A DNA stretch of 56,517 nt from positions 1-56,517 of the forward strand of contig MEED01000040.1 of the NCBI GenBank assembly GCA_001724855.1. The letters are read 5' to 3'. The DNA comes from Lautropia sp. SCN 69-89. Lineage in GTDB: Bacteria > Pseudomonadota > Gammaproteobacteria > Burkholderiales > Burkholderiaceae_E. Position numbers and translations under genes: made by a program. A model generated the notes under the pieces. That model was not told the DNA's origin and searched no databases. It saw only the letters and a program-made list of their open reading frames with translations. Positions 52,397-56,517 of the stretch are shown here, in pieces; the first letter of the stretch is position 1; each line of letters starts with the position of its first letter.

Positions 52397-53363
52397 GGCG
52401 GTCGCGGTCATGAACGACCAGGGGCTGGCCGAGATCTGCCGCCTGCTCGAGCGTGAAGACATGCTGATCTCCCCCGACGCGGTCTGGCTTTCGAGCCGGC
52501 CCGGTTTCTATGGCCATCTGCTGACCCTGGATACCCTCGTCGTCAGCCGTGAGCGAGCACTGGACATCCTCTGCCCTGAGTGTGGCATGGAGTCCATGCG
52601 GCCGCAGCCACACGACGCGCCAGATTCGCCACCCTATCGCGGCTACTGCCCAGAATGCGGGTGGGTCGGCCTGGCGAATCAACAGGCGCACTTTTGGCAA
52701 GTGCAACCGCAGAAGCTGGCCAAGTGGTTGTCAGCAGGAATGGGGTTGGCACCGCGTTATGCCGTCGAGCCGATCGTCGACAACGTCTTGTGGCGGCTGG
52801 GTGAGTTCGAACATCGGCGCCGGCGGCACACGGTTTTCTTTGGACGTCGCCTGAGCGCGATGCCCGATCAGGTGGCAGCCAAGCTGGCGCAATTGGTTGC
52901 GCCCGGCGCTGAGGTGATCATCACGGCGGGTGAACCTGCGTCCTTGCTCGGTACCGCCTTGGGCGATCGCCTGTTGGTGCCGCTGCGGGCCATTGCCCAC
53001 ATCCGGAAATCCGGTCTGGTGATTGAGAACCTTGAGGCATACCTGACACGCCCGGCACCGGTGCAGGAGTCGACGGAAACGTCCCTACGCTTGATGCACA
53101 CCCAGCGCGTGGCGCTGATCGATGGTAAACCGATCAATCTCTCACCGCAGGTGTATCTCTTCCTGAAGATCCTGGAGGATGCGGATGGCGACGAAGTGCA
53201 CAAGCGGCACATTGCCGAGGGGCTGGGCCTTGAGCCTGGCGCCAGCTTCCGGACGGCGGACATTTTCAAACGCCACAAGCAGGTCTACGCCACCTTTGTC
53301 GACAAGGACGTCAAGGGGCACTACTGGCTAAAAGACGAGTTTCTGATTTTGGAAAGGGGGTGA
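52389..53363 (+). CDS. Cargo operon protein B, zinc ribbon and winged-helix-like
   Basis: A 324-aa protein. Two CPECG knuckles (ILCPECGMESM and GYCPECGWVGL, about residues 57 and 90) form a zinc ribbon. The middle (RRRHTVFFGRRLSAMPDQVA) is basic. The C-terminal 90 residues (LSPQVYLFLKILEDADGDEV, then FKRHKQVYATFVDKDVKGHY) look like a winged helix of the response-regulator type. It may bind nucleic acid and act as sensor or regulator for protein A. No family is recognised. ATG 52389 is inside the stop region of gene A. Confidence 0.75.
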   Translation: MNEAVAVMNDQGLAEICRLLEREDMLISPDAVWLSSRPGFYGHLLTLDTLVVSRERALDILCPECGMESMRPQPHDAPDSPPYRGYCPECGWVGLANQQAHFWQVQPQKLAKWLSAGMGLAPRYAVEPIVDNVLWRLGEFEHRRRRHTVFFGRRLSAMPDQVAAKLAQLVAPGAEVIITAGEPASLLGTALGDRLLVPLRAIAHIRKSGLVIENLEAYLTRPAPVQESTETSLRLMHTQRVALIDGKPINLSPQVYLFLKILEDADGDEVHKRHIAEGLGLEPGASFRTADIFKRHKQVYATFVDKDVKGHYWLKDEFLILERG

Positions 53364-53419
53364 CTCGACAGCTGACACCCCAACTTCCAGCATCCACCTA
53401 ACCTTGAAAGGATTTAGAA

Positions 53420-53644
53420 ATGGCCGGTAAAAACCAACACGTAGTGAAGCGCGATGACGGCTGGGCCGTGCGTGGCGAAAACAACCAGCGTGACACCTCG
53501 CATCACCGTACCCAGTCCGAGGCCGAGCGGGCCGCCCGTGACATCGCCATCAACCAGCGCAGCGAGGTGTTAATTCATGGCGAGAACGGTCGCATCCGCG
53601 AGCGCAACAGCTACGGCAACGATCCGCACCCGCCCAAGGGCTGA
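53420..53644 (+). CDS. DUF2188 protein
   Basis: A 74-aa protein with the DUF2188 pattern (KNQHVVKRDDGWAVRGENN; TQSEAERAARDIAINQRSEV; HGENGRIRERNSYGNDPHPP). Members are small and widespread, of unknown function. GAAAGGA precedes the ATG. It is 56 bp downstream of cargo protein B and is the last prophage-side gene. Confidence 0.82.
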   Translation: MAGKNQHVVKRDDGWAVRGENNQRDTSHHRTQSEAERAARDIAINQRSEVLIHGENGRIRERNSYGNDPHPPKG

Positions 53645-53663
53645 AGATCGCTGGCCCTGAAAT

Positions 53664-53711
53664 CATCGGGTTCGACTATTGCAGTAAGTGGTCCATGCGT
53701 CGAACCCGATG
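53664..53711. repeat. 13-bp inverted repeat, possible recombination site
   Basis: CATCGGGTTCGAC (53664-53676) and GTCGAACCCGATG (53699-53711) are perfect inverse copies around a 22-bp spacer. No T run follows, so it is not a typical terminator. A half-site for the serine recombinase is possible. Confidence 0.6.
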
Positions 53712-53915
53712 CGGCGCATCAATGGCAACCACTTGTCACGAAAGGGTTTCTGCGTGTGCTCGGCTGGCGAAGTTCTGGCCGATTTTTTGAGAACAGAGAC
53801 CAGAAAAGAGTCAAACTTGCCGGGTCGGTGGGCGCTTTCTCGCCGGCGCGATATGGCCCGTGGCACACGCAAAATCGGCGGAATCCCCGCACAGCGTGGG
53901 GAAAGCACAGATGTG

Positions 53916-53945
53916 AAAAAGCCCAACCGAGAAGGGTTGGGCTTT
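53916..53945 (-). terminator. Terminator of tRNA-Ala
   Basis: AAAGCCCAACC (53918-53928) pairs over 11 bp with GGTTGGGCTTT (53935-53945). On the minus strand the stem ends in a T run directly downstream of the tRNA. Confidence 0.88.
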
Positions 53946-53950
53946 GAAAG

Positions 53951-54026
<76 letters not shown>

Positions 54027-54051
54027 AGTGCGGCGGATTATAGCCTCGTTT

Positions 54052-54411
54052 CTAGCGGGGCCGGAAGAGCTTTCCGAGGGTGTCCGGCAGGTTGGGGAGC
54101 AGGCGGGCGGCGAACCAGCCGAGCAGGACGCCGACGCTGTTGGCCAGCGCGTCGAATACGTCGGGGTCGCGATCCGGGGTGAGGCCCTGCAGCAGCTCGA
54201 TGGCGCCGCCGAACAGCACGACGGCCAGGGCGAGCCGCCAGCGGCGGCGGACGACGATCTGCGCCCACCAGAACATCAGCACGGCGTAACCGGTCAGGTG
54301 CACGATCTTGTCGGTGTGGCCGGCTTCGTTGATCACGGGCGGGGTCAGTGACAGCACCAGGGCGGCGGCGACACCGAGCCAGCCGCATCCCTTCCAGAGT
54401 CGCGCGATCAT
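54052..54411 (-). CDS. VanZ-like membrane protein
   Basis: A 119-aa protein with about four transmembrane helices and the VanZ pattern: a [20 protein letters not shown] segment, then [20 protein letters not shown] and [18 protein letters not shown]. Its cellular role is unknown. ATG 54411 overlaps the lgt stop (ATGA). Confidence 0.85.
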   Translation of the reverse strand: MIARLWKGCGWLGVAAALVLSLTPPVINEAGHTDKIVHLTGYAVLMFWWAQIVVRRRWRLALAVVLFGGAIELLQGLTPDRDPDVFDALANSVGVLLGWFAARLLPNLPDTLGKLFRPR

Positions 54412-55137
54412 GCGCGCCGCAGCGACCAGCGCAGCATGATGAGGCCGGCGACGATCATCGGCATGGAGAGCCATTGCCCCATGGAAAGCCCCAGTCCCAG
54501 CAAGCCGAGGAAGCTGTCGGGTTCGCGGGCGAATTCGGCGAGGAAACGCAGGCTGCCGTAGCCGATCAGGAACACGCCGGAGACGGCGCCGACCGGACGC
54601 GGCTTGCGCGAATAGAGCCACAGGATGGCGAACAGCAGCAGGCCTTCGCCGGTAAATTCGTAGAGTTGGGACGGGTGGCGCGGGATGCCGTCGCCTGCCT
54701 GCGGGAAGATCATGGCCCAGGGCAGGTCGGTGGCGCGTCCCCACAGTTCGCCGTTGATGAAGTTGCCGAGCCGGCCGGCGGCGAGCCCGAGCGGGACCAG
54801 CGGGGCGATGAAGTCGGTGACGGCGAGCCAGCGCAGCTTGTGGCGGTGCGAGAACAGCGCCATCGCGATGATGACGCCGAGAAAGCCGCCATGAAAGCTC
54901 ATGCCGCCTTCCCATACCTTGAAGATGTCGAGCGGGTGGGCGAAATAGTCGCCGGGCTTGTAGAACAGCGTCGTCGAGCATTTTGGCGTCCCAACCGGTC
55001 CACGGCCGGTGCGCGATGCACCAGCGTCCGAGCAGGATCACCTGGACGAAGGCGACGAGGTACATGAGTCCGTACCAGTGGATGGCGAGCGGCCCAAGCT
55101 GCAGGGCGACGGGGTCGAATTGGGGATGGACGAGCAT
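54408..55137 (-). pseudogene. lgt: Prolipoprotein diacylglyceryl transferase with an internal deletion and frameshift
   Basis: Lgt attaches diacylglycerol to lipoprotein precursors and is essential in most Gram-negatives. The start ([20 protein letters not shown], then [10 protein letters not shown]) and the C-terminal two thirds ([37 protein letters not shown]) are sound. They are in different frames. At about 54965-54975 LDD is followed directly by the bases for [11 protein letters not shown], so about 18-20 residues including the conserved GGRLGYV line are missing. Total length would be about 242 aa instead of about 260-270. A sequence error is quite possible for an essential gene. Confidence 0.85.
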
Positions 55138-55228
55138 GGGTCGGGGTCGGGATTCAGAAGGTGGGATTCGGGGAGGTCAAAGCGCGGGTAAAATGGCTGG
55201 CTGATTATAGATTGCCTGAGTGACCAAC

Positions 55229-56517
55229 ATGCCTGACTATCGTTCCTGGACTACCACCCGTGGCCGCAACATGGCGGGGGCGCGCGCACTGTGGCGCGCC
55301 ACCGGCATGAAGGACGGCGACTTCAACAAGCCGATCATCGCGATCGCCAACTCGTTCACCCAGTTCGTTCCTGGCCACGTCCACCTGAAGGACATGGGCC
55401 AGCTGGTGGCGCGCGAGATCGAGGCGGCGGGCGGCGTGGCCAAGGAATTCAACACCATCGCGGTCGACGACGGCATCGCCATGGGCCACGGCGGCATGCT
55501 GTATTCGCTGCCGAGCCGCGACCTCATCGCCGACTCGGTCGAGTACATGGTCAACGCGCACTGTGCCGACGCTCTGGTGTGCATCTCCAACTGCGACAAG
55601 ATCACCCCCGGCATGCTGAACGCCGCGCTGCGCCTCAACATCCCGACGGTGTTCGTCTCCGGCGGTCCGATGGAAGCGGGCAAGGTGGTGTGGGACAAGC
55701 AGACCATCAAGCTCGACCTGGTCGACGCCATGGTGTCGGCGGCCGACGCCGCGTTCAGCGACGAGAAGGTCAACCAGCTCGAGCGTTCGGCCTGCCCGAC
55801 CTGCGGCTCGTGCTCGGGCATGTTCACCGCCAACTCGATGAACTGCCTGACCGAGGCGCTGGGCTTGAGTTTGCCCGGCAACGGCTCGCTGCTGGCGACC
55901 CACGCCGACCGCAGGAATTTGTTCCTCGCCGCCGGCCGCCTGATCGTGAAGAATGCGCGGCGCTACTACGAAGATGGCGACACCACCGTGCTGCCGCGCG
56001 CGATCGCCAGCTTCGACGCCTTCGAGAACGCCATCGCGCTCGACATCGCGATGGGCGGCTCGACCAACACCGTGCTGCACCTCTTGGCCGCCGCGCACGA
56101 AGCCGGCGTCGATTTCACGATGCAGGACATCGACCGCATGAGCCGCCGCGTGCCGCATCTGTCGAAGGTGGCACCATCGATCCAGACCTATCACATGGAA
56201 GACGTGCACCGCGCCGGTGGCGTGATGGCGATCCTCGGCGAGCTGGAGCGCGGCGGGCTGGTGCATCGCGAGGTGCCGACCGTGCTGATGAAATCGCTCG
56301 GCGAGCAGATCGACGTCTACGACATCCGCCGCACCAGCAACAAGGACGTCAAGGATTACTTCCGCGCCGCTCCCGGCGGCGTGCCGACGCAGACCGCGTT
56401 CTCGCAGGACCGCCGCTTCGCCAAGCTCGACGACGACCGCGTGAACGGCTGCATCCACGACATCGAGCATGCCTACTCCAAGGACGGCGGGCTGGCCGTG
56501 CTGTACGGCAACCTCGC
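55229..56517 (+). CDS. ilvD: Dihydroxy-acid dehydratase, 3' end outside the window
   Basis: IlvD makes 2-keto acids in valine, leucine and isoleucine synthesis using an Fe-S cluster. The visible 429 codons are intact: [52 protein letters not shown] and [19 protein letters not shown] are signature lines with the cluster cysteines. The family is about 560-620 aa. The gene diverges from lgt, with a 91-bp gap. Confidence 0.96.
   Translation, partial: MPDYRSWTTTRGRNMAGARALWRATGMKDGDFNKPIIAIANSFTQFVPGHVHLKDMGQLVAREIEAAGGVAKEFNTIAVDDGIAMGHGGMLYSLPSRDLIADSVEYMVNAHCADALVCISNCDKITPGMLNAALRLNIPTVFVSGGPMEAGKVVWDKQTIKLDLVDAMVSAADAAFSDEKVNQLERSACPTCGSCSGMFTANSMNCLTEALGLSLPGNGSLLATHADRRNLFLAAGRLIVKNARRYYEDGDTTVLPRAIASFDAFENAIALDIAMGGSTNTVLHLLAAAHEAGVDFTMQDIDRMSRRVPHLSKVAPSIQTYHMEDVHRAGGVMAILGELERGGLVHREVPTVLMKSLGEQIDVYDIRRTSNKDVKDYFRAAPGGVPTQTAFSQDRRFAKLDDDRVNGCIHDIEHAYSKDGGLAVLYGNL

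Larger units (their letters stand above)
10124..53644. mobile_element. Lambda-like siphophage prophage (approximate limits)
   Basis: A full set of phage modules lies between the O-antigen promoter and the tRNA-Ala gene: packaging, head, long-tail morphogenesis, holin, replication and recombination, DNA modification, serine recombinase, repressor and ImmA. The limits are the late terminator on the left and the last cargo gene on the right. I found no convincing direct repeat to serve as attL/attR, and the tRNA 3' end is not repeated at the left junction. terL carries a frameshift, so the element may be defective if the sequence is right. Confidence 0.9.
53645..53950. other. Gene-free stretch at the right prophage boundary
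   Basis: About 306 bp between the DUF2188 gene and tRNA-Ala. It contains a 13-bp inverted repeat and the tRNA terminator. The phage/host junction should lie here, but I could not match it to the left end. ORFs that read through it overlap the tRNA and are not credible. Confidence 0.6.

Noticed and set aside
53883-53902. Hairpin resembling a single type I-E CRISPR repeat
   Set aside because: Only one short imperfect copy, no spacers and no cas genes.
54052-55137. A 361-codon frame joining the Lgt N-terminus to the VanZ-like protein
   Set aside because: The middle is Lgt coding sequence in the wrong frame; Lgt continues in another frame and VanZ has its own start at 54411.
55205-56470. Long minus-strand ORF
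   Set aside because: It is the antisense shadow of ilvD, whose conserved motifs are all on the plus strand.

Overview
The window is a piece of a chromosome from a GC-rich Gram-negative bacterium, most likely a betaproteobacterium. The evidence is the lgt-ilvD neighbourhood, the dTDP-rhamnose/Wzm-Wzt O-antigen locus and the codon use; I lean towards Rhodocyclales, but no rRNA is present to prove it. It has three parts: an O-antigen locus (1-9.8 kb, minus strand), a roughly 43.5-kb lambda-like siphophage prophage (about 10.12-53.65 kb), and a housekeeping flank (53.95-56.5 kb) with tRNA-Ala(CGC), a VanZ-like gene, lgt and the start of ilvD.

O-antigen locus. From a good sigma70 promoter at 10057-10085 the operon reads leftwards: rfbB, rfbD, rfbA, rfbC (dTDP-L-rhamnose synthesis), wzm and wzt (ABC export of the finished O-chain), an FkbM methyltransferase, a two-domain glycosyltransferase and a membrane acyltransferase cut by the window edge. 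Three lesions of the replication-slippage type lie here: an 8-C tract that puts the acyltransferase out of frame with its start, a 42-bp coding repeat array missing one base that splits a probable methyltransferase-glycosyltransferase fusion, and a perfect 13-bp tandem duplication that breaks rfbA.

Prophage. The late operon (minus strand, 31.4 down to 10.2 kb) follows lambda order read right to left: terS, terL, gpW, portal, S49 protease with nested scaffold, decoration protein, major capsid, neck proteins, tail tube, tail chaperone with a programmed -1 frameshift, tape measure, tail-tip genes and J, then a holin-like gene and a terminator. Two RCC1-type beta-propeller proteins, probable receptor-binding proteins, sit inside the tail-tip block. 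Next comes a cluster of four small plus-strand genes, each led by a copy of a dispersed element of about 37 bp. The early operon (46.3 down to 33.3 kb) holds an AlpA-like regulator, recombination proteins (Sak4-like ATPase, SF2 helicase, PD-(D/E)XK nuclease), a primase-helicase, a RuvC-like resolvase, two ParB-fused DNA methyltransferases and an M15 peptidase. A serine recombinase module and a repressor/ImmA pair follow.

Cargo. Divergent from the repressor, under its own TTGACA promoter, lies a plus-strand operon of an unrecognised 411-aa protein and a zinc-ribbon/winged-helix-like protein, followed by a DUF2188 protein, at the prophage edge. With the dispersed leader elements this is the best candidate here for an undescribed system.

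Caution. terL and lgt also carry frame-breaking lesions, and the decoration gene has no clear start. Some of the breaks may therefore be sequence or assembly errors; reads would decide.
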